64,000 bases of DNA from an endosymbiont of Bathymodiolus septemdierum str. Myojin knoll (GCF_001547755.1 NZ_AP013042.1:682001-746000), one strand, 5' to 3'. Counted from the first letter of the stretch, positions 28,778 to 39,495 are shown. Made by a program: numbers and translations. The notes: generated from the sequence alone by a model not told the origin.

Positions 28778-30052
28778 ATGAGTAACTTTTTAACTAATGA
28801 TACGAAAGCGATAATTTTGCTCTGCGGAGTATTAGGGAAAGATCGCACTATTAAACCACTTACGCAAGCAGAATATAACGCTTTAGTCCGTTGGTTAATC
28901 AGTGAGAAAATGCGGCCAGAAGATCTACTTCGGCATGAAAAATTAGATTTGGCAGCAACAGGCTCTGGAATTGAAAGGGAACGTTTGAAGTCACTACTTG
29001 GTAGAGGCGTACAACTTGGATTTGTTGTGGAGGAGTGGCAGAGAAATGGCATTTGGATCATAAGCCGGAGTGATAGTGATTATCCTACACGCTATAAGAA
29101 ACATCTAAAAGACAAAGCACCTCCACTCCTTTTCGGAGTGGGTGACCGATCTCTATTGAAGGGTGGCGGTGTTGCAATTGTTGGCTCACGAAATGTTGAT
29201 AGCGACGGTGAGGCTTTTACCCGTAAAACAGCTGAGGCATGTGCCTACAACAAAATGCCTGTTATTTCTGGAGGAGCTCGTGGAGTCGATCAGATTGCTA
29301 TGACTGCCGCACTTGATTCTGGTGGTATTACAATAGGTGTTCTTGCTGAGAACCTCCTCAAGAAAAGCCTTGAACGAAATGCGCGAAAAGCAATATCCAA
29401 TGACCAACTACTTTTAATATCTCCTTACCACCCTAATGCCCGCTTTACGGTCGGAACTGCAATGGGGCGAAATAAATTAATTTATGCCATGGCTGATTAT
29501 GGCTTAGTTGTTAGTGCTGAACATAAAAAAGGTGGCACATGGGCTGGAGCAACAGAGGAACTAAAACGAGAAAATGCCCTACCTATTTTTATACGATCAG
29601 GTAAAAATATTCCTACAGGTAATAAAGAATTGTTGGGGTTAGGTGCTATTGAATGGCAAGAAGTAATAAGTCGAGATGATCTCAGCCAACAGCTTTCTGA
29701 TTCGGCTAAAAGTGTAAAGAGTAACAAACAAGAGAATTTAAGCCTCTTTGATCTTCAAGAACAGAATATCTCACAGGCCAATAAATCAAAAACAGATAAT
29801 AAACAGGAGGCTGTTTCCACTGAGACAATAATAGACGATAGTCACATGATAACACTAGGATCTACCATTTACGAAGCCGTATTACCGATCATTATTAATC
29901 AGCTAGGATCACCAACTGCGGTCGATGAATTAACAAAAATCCTGGATGTGTCTAAAACACAGTTAAACAGCTGGATAAAAAAGGCAGTGAATGAAGGAAG
30001 AATCAAAAAACTATTACGCCCAGTACGATATGAAAAAAACAACGCCAGATAA
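28778..30052 (+). CDS. DprA/Smf-like protein, partner of the RecQ-PRTase fusion
   Basis: The 424-residue protein has an N-terminal helical region (1-110) and a DprA Rossmann core (about 130-285). The core shows VAIVGSRNVDSDG, SGGARGVDQIA, the AMGRNKLIYAMAD nucleotide-loop region and GGTWAGA. A C-terminal winged helix follows (about 362-420). Housekeeping DprA binds ssDNA and loads RecA in transformation. Here the gene is in a mobile cassette, 3 bp after a helicase-PRTase gene, so a paired function is more likely. DprA-like proteins are known as partners of PRTase toxins in the ShosTA type of system, to my recollection. The linker at 300-350 is polar and low-complexity. Confidence 0.8.
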   Translation: MSNFLTNDTKAIILLCGVLGKDRTIKPLTQAEYNALVRWLISEKMRPEDLLRHEKLDLAATGSGIERERLKSLLGRGVQLGFVVEEWQRNGIWIISRSDSDYPTRYKKHLKDKAPPLLFGVGDRSLLKGGGVAIVGSRNVDSDGEAFTRKTAEACAYNKMPVISGGARGVDQIAMTAALDSGGITIGVLAENLLKKSLERNARKAISNDQLLLISPYHPNARFTVGTAMGRNKLIYAMADYGLVVSAEHKKGGTWAGATEELKRENALPIFIRSGKNIPTGNKELLGLGAIEWQEVISRDDLSQQLSDSAKSVKSNKQENLSLFDLQEQNISQANKSKTDNKQEAVSTETIIDDSHMITLGSTIYEAVLPIIINQLGSPTAVDELTKILDVSKTQLNSWIKKAVNEGRIKKLLRPVRYEKNNAR

Positions 30053-30074
30053 AATGAGTAGCATTTCTAGCCAA

Positions 30075-30162
30075 GGCATAACAAGTGCATCCACTCGGAC
30101 AAAATAAAGCTGCGCCGCTTCGCTCTGCAGCTTTATTTTGCCGGTGATGCAAGCGTTATGGG
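30075..30162 (+). other. attC recombination site of the integron cassette
   Basis: R'' is GGCATAAC and R' is GTTATGGG. L'' (TGCATCCACTCGG) pairs with L' (CCGGTGATGCA) if one C and one T of L'' are left out, giving the extrahelical bases typical of attC. A 14-bp stem CAAAATAAAGCTGC/GCAGCTTTATTTTG (30100-30113 and 30127-30140) with a 13-nt loop forms the variable terminal hairpin. The TTA at 30156-30158 is also the stop codon of waaA read on the minus strand. Confidence 0.9.
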
Positions 30163-31391
30163 TGCTTTATGTGATTTTTGATTTCTTGAATTAGATTTTT
30201 AACCACACCTTGCCTAGATTTAAAATATTGATTAGCATTATTACCTAAGGTCTTGGCATTGGCTTTATCAGTCAATAGCATTGCAACTTTTTCTAATAAT
30301 TCATCGGCATTTTGCACTTGAATACTGGCATTCTGACTGAGTAAATCAGCAGAAATCTCACTAAAATTAAACACATTTGGCCCAAATATAATCGCCTTGG
30401 AAAGCGCTGCAGGTTCTAACATATTGTGCCCACCTGTGTCATTTAAGCTACCGCCCATAAACACAACATCCGCTATTTTAAAATACGCCATCATTTCACC
30501 CATAGAGTCACCAAGTAAGACATTACACGCCTCACAATGCGTATTATCTGAGCGTTTACTAATTTTTAAACCTTTCCTTTTTGCTAATTTATACACTTCA
30601 TTAAAGCGCTGCGGATGTCTTGGTACGATAACCATTAATGCATCTATTGGGTTGCGCGTGTAAGCCTCTATAATCTTCGCCTCTTCGCCTTTGTGCGTGC
30701 TGGCAAAGACCACAATCTTGCGTTTGCCAGTAATTTTTTGCAGCTGCGCAACTACCTCTGAATCAACACTTGGATTTTGGTCAAATTTAATATTTCCTAG
30801 TGTTATTACTTTTTCAGCGCCTAATTGCTTAAAGCGATTCGTCGAATTATGATTTTGCGTTGCAATCAGTGTTAATTTATTTAAAGTTTGCTTGGTAAAG
30901 ACTGACATTTTTTGATATTTTTCTAAAGACCGTTGTGATAATCTAGCATTCGCCAGCAAGGTCGGGATATTTTGTTTATGCAGGTTATGAATTAGGTTTG
31001 GCCAAATTTCCGTTTCTAATAAAATGCACGCCTTAGGATTTATTTTTTTAAGGTAGCGTTTAATGATAAACGGCACATCAAACGGAAAATACAAATGAAA
31101 AACTCTATTTTGGTAATGTTTAGTAATTGCCTTAGAACCTGTTGGCGTGGTACTGGTCACTAAAATTTTATAATGTGGATATTCCATAATCAATGCGTCA
31201 ATCAACACCACTGCCGCTCTGAATTCCCCGACAGAAACACAATGCACCCAGACCACATCGACAGAAATTGTCTTAAAAAATCCTAAGCGTTCGCCAATCC
31301 TTTTTTGGTAGGTCGGGCCTTTAAATATTAGGCGTAATACCATTATCGGCAGCAGTAAATATCCAATTAGGTTGTATAAGGTTGAATTCAT
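30156..31391 (-). CDS. waaA: 3-deoxy-D-manno-octulosonic acid (Kdo) transferase
   Basis: WaaA adds Kdo residues to lipid IVA at the inner membrane during LPS core synthesis. The protein starts with a membrane anchor (LIGYLLLPIMVLRLIF), followed by RIGERLGF, the acceptor-side motif WVHCVSVGEFRAA, and the GT30 C-terminal GGSLNDTGGHNMLEPAA. The Met at 31391 is preferred since the protein then aligns with the usual N terminus; ATG 31415 would add eight residues and leave only 19 bp before obgE. The stop codon coincides with the integron insertion point. Confidence 0.93.
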   Translation of the reverse strand: MNSTLYNLIGYLLLPIMVLRLIFKGPTYQKRIGERLGFFKTISVDVVWVHCVSVGEFRAAVVLIDALIMEYPHYKILVTSTTPTGSKAITKHYQNRVFHLYFPFDVPFIIKRYLKKINPKACILLETEIWPNLIHNLHKQNIPTLLANARLSQRSLEKYQKMSVFTKQTLNKLTLIATQNHNSTNRFKQLGAEKVITLGNIKFDQNPSVDSEVVAQLQKITGKRKIVVFASTHKGEEAKIIEAYTRNPIDALMVIVPRHPQRFNEVYKLAKRKGLKISKRSDNTHCEACNVLLGDSMGEMMAYFKIADVVFMGGSLNDTGGHNMLEPAALSKAIIFGPNVFNFSEISADLLSQNASIQVQNADELLEKVAMLLTDKANAKTLGNNANQYFKSRQGVVKNLIQEIKNHIKHP

Positions 31392-31425
31392 TGATGATGG
31401 TATAATGTTGTTCATTGTATTTTAA

Positions 31426-33205
<1,780 letters not shown>

Positions 33206-33215
33206 AAAGTAAATT

Positions 33216-33689
33216 ATGCTGGCATATATCGGACTGGGTTCAAACCTTAATAACCCAAAAAAACAAATTAAAGATGCGTTAATCGCACTCAATACTGAAG
33301 CAGATGTGAAAGTTGTCGGGTTGTCGAGTTTGTATCAATCACCGCCAATTGACAACACTAATCAGCCTGATTATATTAATGCAGTGTGTGAAGTGCATAC
33401 GCATTTAACGGCATTGGAGTTGTTGTTTGTGTGTCAAAATATTGAGACTGCGCAACATAGGGTGCGTGAGAAAAAATGGGGGGCGCGAACAATTGATTTG
33501 GATATTATTACTTATGGGGTGCAGGTAATTGCATCAAAGCAGTTGATTGTTCCGCATCCTGAAATGATGAATCGTGCCTTTGTATTGGTACCATTGGCGG
33601 AGATTGAGCCTGATTTTAAAGTGCCAGTATTAGGACATATTCAGGAATTAATTGAAAAAGTGGACACATCAACATTAATTAAATTATGA
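33216..33689 (+). CDS. folK: HPPK, 2-amino-4-hydroxy-6-hydroxymethyldihydropteridine diphosphokinase
   Basis: FolK transfers pyrophosphate from ATP to 6-hydroxymethyl-dihydropterin in folate synthesis. The 157-residue protein begins AYIGLGSNLNNP and contains REKKWGARTIDLDIITYG, which holds the two magnesium-binding Asp residues, and VPHPEMMNRAFVLVPLAEI. Its stop overlaps the panB start by 4 bp. Confidence 0.96.
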   Translation: MLAYIGLGSNLNNPKKQIKDALIALNTEADVKVVGLSSLYQSPPIDNTNQPDYINAVCEVHTHLTALELLFVCQNIETAQHRVREKKWGARTIDLDIITYGVQVIASKQLIVPHPEMMNRAFVLVPLAEIEPDFKVPVLGHIQELIEKVDTSTLIKL

Positions 33690-34462
33690 AGATTAGTGAG
33701 TTACAAACCTATAAAGAACAAGGTGAAAAAATCACTTGTTTAACTGCGTATGACAGTTCATTTGCACAAGTGTTTGACGAATGCGGTATTGATATTATTC
33801 TCATTGGCGACTCACTTGGTAATGTCATAAAAGGCGGTGAAAACACTTTGTGCGTCGGTATGAGTGACATGGTTTACCACACGCAAGCGGTCGCACAAGG
33901 TGTGAAAAAAGCATTATTAATTGCCGATATGCCTCATCAAAGTTACACCAACGCCGAACAAACTTTGGCAAACGCCCAACGCCTAATAAACGCTGGCGCA
34001 CAAATGGTCAAACTTGAAGGTGGTCGCAAACTTGAAGCATCTTTCAAGATTCTATACGAAAACAATATCCCCGTCTGTGGACATTTAGGTTTACAACCCC
34101 AATCTGTTATAGAAATGGGTGGTTATAAAGTCCAAGGCAGGGACAACGATAGCGCCCAAAGAATTTTAGATGACGCCAAAGCGCTAGAAAATTGGGGGGT
34201 TAAAACCCTTGTCATTGAATGTATCCCTGCAACCTTAGGTAAAAAAATATCCAAGCAACTGACTATCCCAACCATCGGTATCGGTGCAGGTGTTGATTGC
34301 GATGGACAAGTTTTAGTCAGTTATGATATGCTCGGTATTACTCAAAATACACCAAAATTTGTTAAAAACTTTTTAACCAATGGCAACATTCAATCTGCTA
34401 CCAATGATTTTATCCAAGCCATTAAAAACAGTACTTTTCCTGCCGATGTCCACAGTTATTAA
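33686..34462 (+). CDS. panB: 3-methyl-2-oxobutanoate hydroxymethyltransferase
   Basis: PanB makes ketopantoate from 2-oxoisovalerate and methylene-tetrahydrofolate, the first step to pantothenate. The 258-residue protein carries LTAYDSSFAQVFDECG, the metal-binding GDSLGNV, KLEGG and the GHLGLQPQS motif. folK-panB-panC form an overlapping run on one message. Confidence 0.96.
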   Translation: MKISELQTYKEQGEKITCLTAYDSSFAQVFDECGIDIILIGDSLGNVIKGGENTLCVGMSDMVYHTQAVAQGVKKALLIADMPHQSYTNAEQTLANAQRLINAGAQMVKLEGGRKLEASFKILYENNIPVCGHLGLQPQSVIEMGGYKVQGRDNDSAQRILDDAKALENWGVKTLVIECIPATLGKKISKQLTIPTIGIGAGVDCDGQVLVSYDMLGITQNTPKFVKNFLTNGNIQSATNDFIQAIKNSTFPADVHSY

Positions 34463-35264
34463 GTCCAGCATTCTAGAACTACAAGAAACCTTAGGTGCAT
34501 GGCGTCAACAAGGGCAAGCAATTGCTTTTGTGCCGACGATGGGCGGGTTGCATCAGGGGCATTTATCGTTGATTAAGATTGCTAAAGAAAATTCCGACAG
34601 GGTGGTGGTAAGTATTTTTGTTAATCCGATGCAGTTTGCTGAAAATGAAGATTTTGGAGAATATCCTCGCACTTTGGGGGATGATTTGTCTTTGCTAAAG
34701 GAGTTGCAAGTAGATTGCGTATTTACCCCGACTGCAGAGATGATTTACCCTGATGGCTTGGGATTGACTATTGATGTGGGCAAGGTAGGGCAGATTTTGT
34801 GTGGTAAGACCAGGCCACATTTTTTTAATGGCGTGACGCAGGTGGTGCAACGCTTGTTTGATATTATAGAGCCAGATGTTGCAGTTTTTGGGCAAAAGGA
34901 TTGTCAGCAATTGAGTATTATTAAGCAGTTTACTTCAGGGGTTAAAATCCTTTCTGGGGCAATTGTGCGTGAGGCGGATGGGCTAGCAATGAGTACGCGT
35001 AATCAATATTTAAGTGTGGATGAACGGCAGATTGCACCCCAATTGTATCGGACGCTAAGTCAATTACATCAAGGTAAATTGGATTTGTATATGGCTAAAA
35101 AACAACTGCAACAATACTTTAAATTAGATTATTTAGAAATACTTGATGCAAATACCCTTAAGCAAATCACCGATAATACGAGTAAAATTGCGATATTATG
35201 TGCCGTGTTTTTAGGGTCAACGCGTTTGATTGATAATATAATTTTTAGGAGAGAAAATGTTTAA
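34446..35264 (+). CDS. panC: Pantothenate synthetase
   Basis: PanC joins pantoate and beta-alanine with ATP. The ATP-binding VPTMGGLHQGHLSLI, VVSIFVNPMQF, the VFGQKDCQQ motif and the KMSKS-like MSTRNQYLS are all visible. The frame is open from 34380, but ATG 34446 (272 residues) puts the motif at the usual distance from the N terminus. It overlaps the panB end by 17 bp, and nfuA in turn overlaps its end by 8 bp. Confidence 0.95.
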   Translation: MSTVIKSSILELQETLGAWRQQGQAIAFVPTMGGLHQGHLSLIKIAKENSDRVVVSIFVNPMQFAENEDFGEYPRTLGDDLSLLKELQVDCVFTPTAEMIYPDGLGLTIDVGKVGQILCGKTRPHFFNGVTQVVQRLFDIIEPDVAVFGQKDCQQLSIIKQFTSGVKILSGAIVREADGLAMSTRNQYLSVDERQIAPQLYRTLSQLHQGKLDLYMAKKQLQQYFKLDYLEILDANTLKQITDNTSKIAILCAVFLGSTRLIDNIIFRRENV

Positions 35265-35835
35265 TATTACTAACGAAGCAGAAACTTATGTAGCAGATTT
35301 ATTTGAGCAACAAGGTGAAGAAGATTTAGGATTGAAAGTAGATATCGAAAAAGCTGGCACACCTGCTGCTGCTGTGACTTTTAATTTTTGTTATTCTAAA
35401 GATTTGGGTAAAAGCTATTCTAAATTTGAATACAAAGGGTTTAATGCGTTCATTGACGAGGAAAATTTTGACTATTTAAAAGACTCCGAAGTGCTGTTAA
35501 AAGAGGAGGGTTCAGCTAAAAAACTTGCCATCACCGCACCGAATGCCAAAGGTGAAGTACCAAAAGACGATGCGCCGCTTGAAGAAAAAATTAAATACAC
35601 CATTGCTGCCGAAGTTAACCCTCAGTTAGCATCACACGGCGGTTTTGTTGATTTGGTAGAAATCACCAGTGATATGGATGTTATTTTAAATTTCGGTGGT
35701 GGTTGTCAAGGCTGTTCATCGGTTAAAGTAACACTTAAAAATGGTGTAGAGGCGCAACTTAAATCTATTTATCCAGAAATTAGAAACATCCTTGATGTTA
35801 CTGACCACAGCAAGAAAGAAAACGCCTACATGTAG
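35257..35835 (+). CDS. nfuA: Fe-S cluster carrier protein NfuA
   Basis: NfuA delivers 4Fe-4S clusters to target apoproteins. The 192-residue protein has a degenerate A-type N-terminal domain (1-95) and a Nfu domain (about 108-180) with the cluster-binding GGGCQGCSS (Cys150 and Cys153). A TAGGAGAG ribosome site precedes the ATG at the end of panC. Confidence 0.95.
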   Translation: MFNITNEAETYVADLFEQQGEEDLGLKVDIEKAGTPAAAVTFNFCYSKDLGKSYSKFEYKGFNAFIDEENFDYLKDSEVLLKEEGSAKKLAITAPNAKGEVPKDDAPLEEKIKYTIAAEVNPQLASHGGFVDLVEITSDMDVILNFGGGCQGCSSVKVTLKNGVEAQLKSIYPEIRNILDVTDHSKKENAYM

Positions 35836-35859
35836 TTCAAACCTCGATAGAAATTAACG

Positions 35860-36765
35860 ATGACGGAATTTGAATTAATTGAGCGATATTTTGATTGGGG
35901 CGAAGGTATTGGCGATGACTGTGCGTTGATTGAGGTTGATGCGCATCAGCAATTAGTCGCGACAGTTGATACCCTGATTGAAGGGGTGCATTTTCCAAAG
36001 GAAACCAATGCACATGACATCGCGTATAAAGCACTCGCCGTTAATCTCAGTGACTTATCGGCGATGGGCGCTACCCCTTTGTATTTTACTTTGGCACTTA
36101 CTTTGCCAGCGATGAATGAAAAATGGCTGCAGGATTTTTCATGCACACTTAAAACCCTTGCTCAAACATACAACATACGACTGGTCGGCGGTGATACCAC
36201 TAAAGGTGCGCTTAGCATTACTATCAATGCCACAGGTGTAGTCAAATGTCAGGCTTTAATGCGTTCAGGTGCAAAAGTAGGCGACAGTATTTTTGTCTCA
36301 AATACGATTGGTGATGCGGCATTGGCGTGGCAACAAATGCAAGTTCAGGAAATCCCATCAATAGATTTACTCAAACAATTCAACCGCCCAGAGCCACAAG
36401 TAAAACTCGGACAGTCTTTGCTGGGGGTTGCTAATAGCTGTATTGATATTTCTGATGGGCTGCAGCAAGATTTATCGCATATCTTGACGCGTTCAAAAGT
36501 TGGTGCCACTATCAATGTCGACGCTTTACCTTTATCTAACGAGGTCACACAACACATCAATAACACCGATGATTGGTGTATTGCATTAGCAGGAGGCGAT
36601 GATTATGAATTGTGTTTTACTGTGTCAAAAGCACAATTAGACAGCATTCAATCTATTGAAAAAGAATTGGGTATCGTTTTGACAAAAATTGGCATGATTA
36701 CCAATGGGCAAGGCTTAATAATAAAAGGATTGAATGAGACTTGTCAGTCTTATCGGCATTTTTAA
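35860..36765 (+). CDS. thiL: Thiamine-monophosphate kinase
   Basis: ThiL phosphorylates thiamine monophosphate to the diphosphate cofactor. The 301-residue protein has GIGDDCALI near the start and TVDTLIEGVHF. It also has the LSAMGATPLYFTL and GGDTTKG metal-binding loops, and the C-terminal AGGDDYELCFTV. Its last four bases overlap the convergent dksA gene. Confidence 0.96.
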   Translation: MTEFELIERYFDWGEGIGDDCALIEVDAHQQLVATVDTLIEGVHFPKETNAHDIAYKALAVNLSDLSAMGATPLYFTLALTLPAMNEKWLQDFSCTLKTLAQTYNIRLVGGDTTKGALSITINATGVVKCQALMRSGAKVGDSIFVSNTIGDAALAWQQMQVQEIPSIDLLKQFNRPEPQVKLGQSLLGVANSCIDISDGLQQDLSHILTRSKVGATINVDALPLSNEVTQHINNTDDWCIALAGGDDYELCFTVSKAQLDSIQSIEKELGIVLTKIGMITNGQGLIIKGLNETCQSYRHF

Positions 36766-37172
36766 ACTTCCTTTCTCTCGGCAATGGTTTTGCAATCAAT
36801 ACATTCGTCGGCGGTAGGGCGTGCTTCTAAACGCATCAAAGAAATCTCGGCGCCACAGGTCTTGCAATATCCATAATCGCCCAACTCAAGCATATGTAAG
36901 GTTTTTTCAATTTTTCCAATGAGCTTTCTTTCGCGGTCACGGGTTCTTAATTCAAGTGCAAATTCTTCTTCAAGTGTTGCTCTATCGTTAATGTCTGCGA
37001 CTTTTGAAGAGTCTTCTTGAATATGAGTGATGGTGCTTTCAGCGTCACTAACTAATTGATCTTTCCAAGTATTGAGTTTGATTTTAAAGTGTTCAATTTG
37101 ACCATCACTCATAAAATCTTCATCTTTCTTAGGTTTGTAATCGGGGATATTGTGAAAAACAGATTCTGACAT
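36762..37172 (-). CDS. dksA: RNA polymerase-binding transcription factor DksA
   Basis: DksA works with ppGpp at the RNA polymerase secondary channel in the stringent response. The 136-residue protein has the coiled-coil (about 30-95) with the conserved tip DINDRATLEEEF. A four-Cys zinc finger follows (CKTCG and CIDC). It is 84 bp from the divergent cbbY. Confidence 0.97.
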   Translation of the reverse strand: MSESVFHNIPDYKPKKDEDFMSDGQIEHFKIKLNTWKDQLVSDAESTITHIQEDSSKVADINDRATLEEEFALELRTRDRERKLIGKIEKTLHMLELGDYGYCKTCGAEISLMRLEARPTADECIDCKTIAERKEV

Positions 37173-37256
37173 AATATTTGTTTTTAAATTAAAAAAATAA
37201 TCTTTTTACCTAAACTGCCTTAAAATAGCAACATATTTCACAATTATAAATCTTTT

Positions 37257-38018
37257 ATGGGCTTACAGGCACTTATTTTTGATGTTGATGGTACACTGGC
37301 GAATACCGAGCGAGATGGGCATCTTATCGCCTTTAACCTTGCTTTCAAGGAATTAGGGTTGGACTGGCACTGGTCAAACGAACTTTACCATCAATTATTA
37401 GATGTAACGGGCGGGCAATTACGCATCAAACATTACATAAAAAATTATAAACCTGCATTTAAATGTGATGATATTGATGTTTTCGCTAAGGAAACGCATC
37501 AGTTAAAAACTAAAATTTATGTGCGTCTTGTAGATGCGGGCGATATTCCTTTGCGCATGGGCGTGGTGCGTTTGTTTAAAGAAGCGCGCGAGGCAGGACT
37601 GAGATTGGCCATTGCCACAACCACAACCCCTGCGAATGTGGATGCGTTGATTGCCAATACTTTGGGGCGTGAAGCATTGGATTGGTTTGAGGTAATTGGC
37701 GCAGGTGGTGTGGTGCCAAACCTTAAGCCTGCGGGCGATATTTATCATTGGGTTTTGGACAAAATGAATCTCAAATCTGAGGATTGTATTGTCTTTGAAG
37801 ATTCACACAATGGTATTATTTCAGCAACAGATGCAGATTTAAAAACACTCATTACTATTAATGAATACACTAAATCACATATTTTTAATGGTGCGATGGT
37901 GGTCCTAAATAACTTAGGTGAGCCAAATAAGCCGTTCACAATGATAGAGGGTGAGGCGACTGATGCCACCTATGTGAGCGTTGATTATCTCAAGGAGTTG
38001 TATGCAAAACATTGTTGA
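37257..38018 (+). CDS. cbbY: HAD-family phosphatase of the CbbY type
   Basis: CbbY removes xylulose 1,5-bisphosphate, a dead-end inhibitor of RuBisCO, in Calvin-cycle organisms. The 253-residue protein has the HAD nucleophile motif DVDGT (9-13), a helical cap, TTGGxxRI-like VTGGQLRI, the TTTTP segment of motif II and FEDSHNG of motif IV. The NLKPAGDIY segment is typical of the CbbY branch. A more general beta-phosphoglucomutase-like role cannot be excluded, and no RuBisCO gene is in the window. Confidence 0.75.
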   Translation: MGLQALIFDVDGTLANTERDGHLIAFNLAFKELGLDWHWSNELYHQLLDVTGGQLRIKHYIKNYKPAFKCDDIDVFAKETHQLKTKIYVRLVDAGDIPLRMGVVRLFKEAREAGLRLAIATTTTPANVDALIANTLGREALDWFEVIGAGGVVPNLKPAGDIYHWVLDKMNLKSEDCIVFEDSHNGIISATDADLKTLITINEYTKSHIFNGAMVVLNNLGEPNKPFTMIEGEATDATYVSVDYLKELYAKHC

Positions 38019-39495
38019 TTTAGTCAATTCAACTCGTGTTTACGAGGTCGTCAGTCCGACACCATTAAGTTTAACGCATCAGTTGAGTGAGCGCAGTAAA
38101 AACAAGGTTTACTTAAAACGAGAAGATAAATTAGCCATTCACGCTTTTAAACTCAGAGGTGCTTACCAAAAAATCTCTGGCTTATCAAAAGAAGAGGCCG
38201 CTAAAGGTGTTGTTGCTTCAAGTGCAGGTAATCACGCTCAAGGCGTGGCAATGTCTGCTAGTAAGCTTGGTATTGCTTCGGTGATTGTTATGCCGCTTTC
38301 CACACCTAAAATTAAAGTTAATGCGGTTGAACAATTGGGTGGAAAAGTAGTATTGCACGGCGATGTTTATGATGATGCTTATCAATATGCCAAGCAATTA
38401 GAGCGAGAACAAGATTTGGTTTTTATCCATCCCTATGACGATATTGAGGTCATGGCAGGACAGGCGACGATTGCCAAGGAATTATTAGCGCAATTACCGA
38501 CGATGGATGTGATATTTATCCCAGTTGGTGGTGGCGGTTTGATTGCAGGTATGGCAACTTATATTAAGCACCATGCACCACATATTAAAATCATCGGTGT
38601 CGAGCCAAACGATTCACCAACGCTATATCAAGCGTTAAAACTTGGCAAGCGTATTACCCTCCCAGAAGTCGGGCGTTTTGCTGATGGTGTTGCCGTTAAA
38701 CAAATCGGTGAAAAAACCTATCCAATCGCCAAACAAGTGGTGGATGAAGTTGTGCTAGTAAGTAACGATGAGATTTGTGCGGCTATTAAAGATATCTATG
38801 AAGATGTACGCGCTATTGCAGAACCTGCAGGTGCTTTAGCCACTGCGGGGCTGAAAAAATATGTTGAACAAAATAACCTTGAGGGTAAAAACTTAGTGGC
38901 TATCGTCTCAGGTGCAAATGTCAATTTTGACCGCCTGCGTTATATTTCTGAGCGGGCAGATTTGGGTGAGCACAGCGAGGCTATTATTGCTGCCACTATT
39001 CCTGAAAAACCAGGTAGTTTTTTAAAATTTTGTGAACTACTAGATCAACATGCGATTACAGAGTTTAATTATCGCTACGCACCTTCTGATCAGGCGCGTA
39101 TCTTTGTTGGTGTTGCACTCAATGAAGGACTCAAAGAAAAAGAAACGCTTTTGCTGAATTTGTCAAAATCATTCGATGTTTTAGATATGAGTAATAACTC
39201 AATTGCCAAAGACCATATTCGTTATATGGTTGGTGGTCGCGCTGAAGTTGACAATGAAGTCCTGTACCGTTTTGAATTTCCAGAGCGCCCTGGTGCCTTG
39301 CTTAATTTTTTAAAGAAAATTGGTAGTAAATGGAATATTTCTCTTTTCCATTACCGCAATCACGGTGCTGATTTCGGTCGTGTCCTCATCGGTCTACAAG
39401 TTGTCAATGTTACAGAAATCGAACGCAGTTTTGACGAACTTGGTTACTTCTACCGAAATGAAACTGACAATAAAGCCTATCAATATTTCCTTTAA
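38002..39495 (+). CDS. ilvA: Biosynthetic threonine deaminase
   Basis: IlvA converts threonine to 2-oxobutanoate, the committed step to isoleucine. The 497-residue protein has the PLP-binding Lys50 in HAFKLRGAY, SSAGNHAQG, the phosphate loop GGGGLIAG and two C-terminal ACT-like regulatory domains (about 325-495). These are expected to bind isoleucine and valine. ATG 38002 is chosen because a perfect AAGGAG lies 4 bp upstream; this start overlaps the cbbY end by 17 bp. Confidence 0.96.
   Translation: MQNIVDLVNSTRVYEVVSPTPLSLTHQLSERSKNKVYLKREDKLAIHAFKLRGAYQKISGLSKEEAAKGVVASSAGNHAQGVAMSASKLGIASVIVMPLSTPKIKVNAVEQLGGKVVLHGDVYDDAYQYAKQLEREQDLVFIHPYDDIEVMAGQATIAKELLAQLPTMDVIFIPVGGGGLIAGMATYIKHHAPHIKIIGVEPNDSPTLYQALKLGKRITLPEVGRFADGVAVKQIGEKTYPIAKQVVDEVVLVSNDEICAAIKDIYEDVRAIAEPAGALATAGLKKYVEQNNLEGKNLVAIVSGANVNFDRLRYISERADLGEHSEAIIAATIPEKPGSFLKFCELLDQHAITEFNYRYAPSDQARIFVGVALNEGLKEKETLLLNLSKSFDVLDMSNNSIAKDHIRYMVGGRAEVDNEVLYRFEFPERPGALLNFLKKIGSKWNISLFHYRNHGADFGRVLIGLQVVNVTEIERSFDELGYFYRNETDNKAYQYFL

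Larger units (their letters stand above)
26609..30155 (+). mobile_element. Integron gene cassette (3.55 kb, two genes, attC) without integrase
   Basis: The left core is GTTATGCC (26608-26615). The attC starts with R'' GGCATAAC (30075-30082) and ends with the core GTTATGGG (30155-30162). In a free circular cassette the junction would read GTTATGCC, the exact reverse complement of R'', as expected of an attC. The cassette would therefore run from 26609 to 30155. Both genes point towards attC, the normal orientation. No integron integrase, attI or second attC is in the window, so this is a single cassette in a secondary chromosomal site. Confidence 0.85.

Noticed and set aside
28778-30052. Housekeeping DprA for natural transformation
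   Set aside because: It lies inside an integron cassette and is coupled to a helicase-PRTase gene, not to the usual lysM/topA/sua5 neighbours of chromosomal dprA.
34380-34445. Upstream start for panC within panB
   Set aside because: It would place the ATP-binding motif too far from the N terminus and overlap conserved panB sequence.
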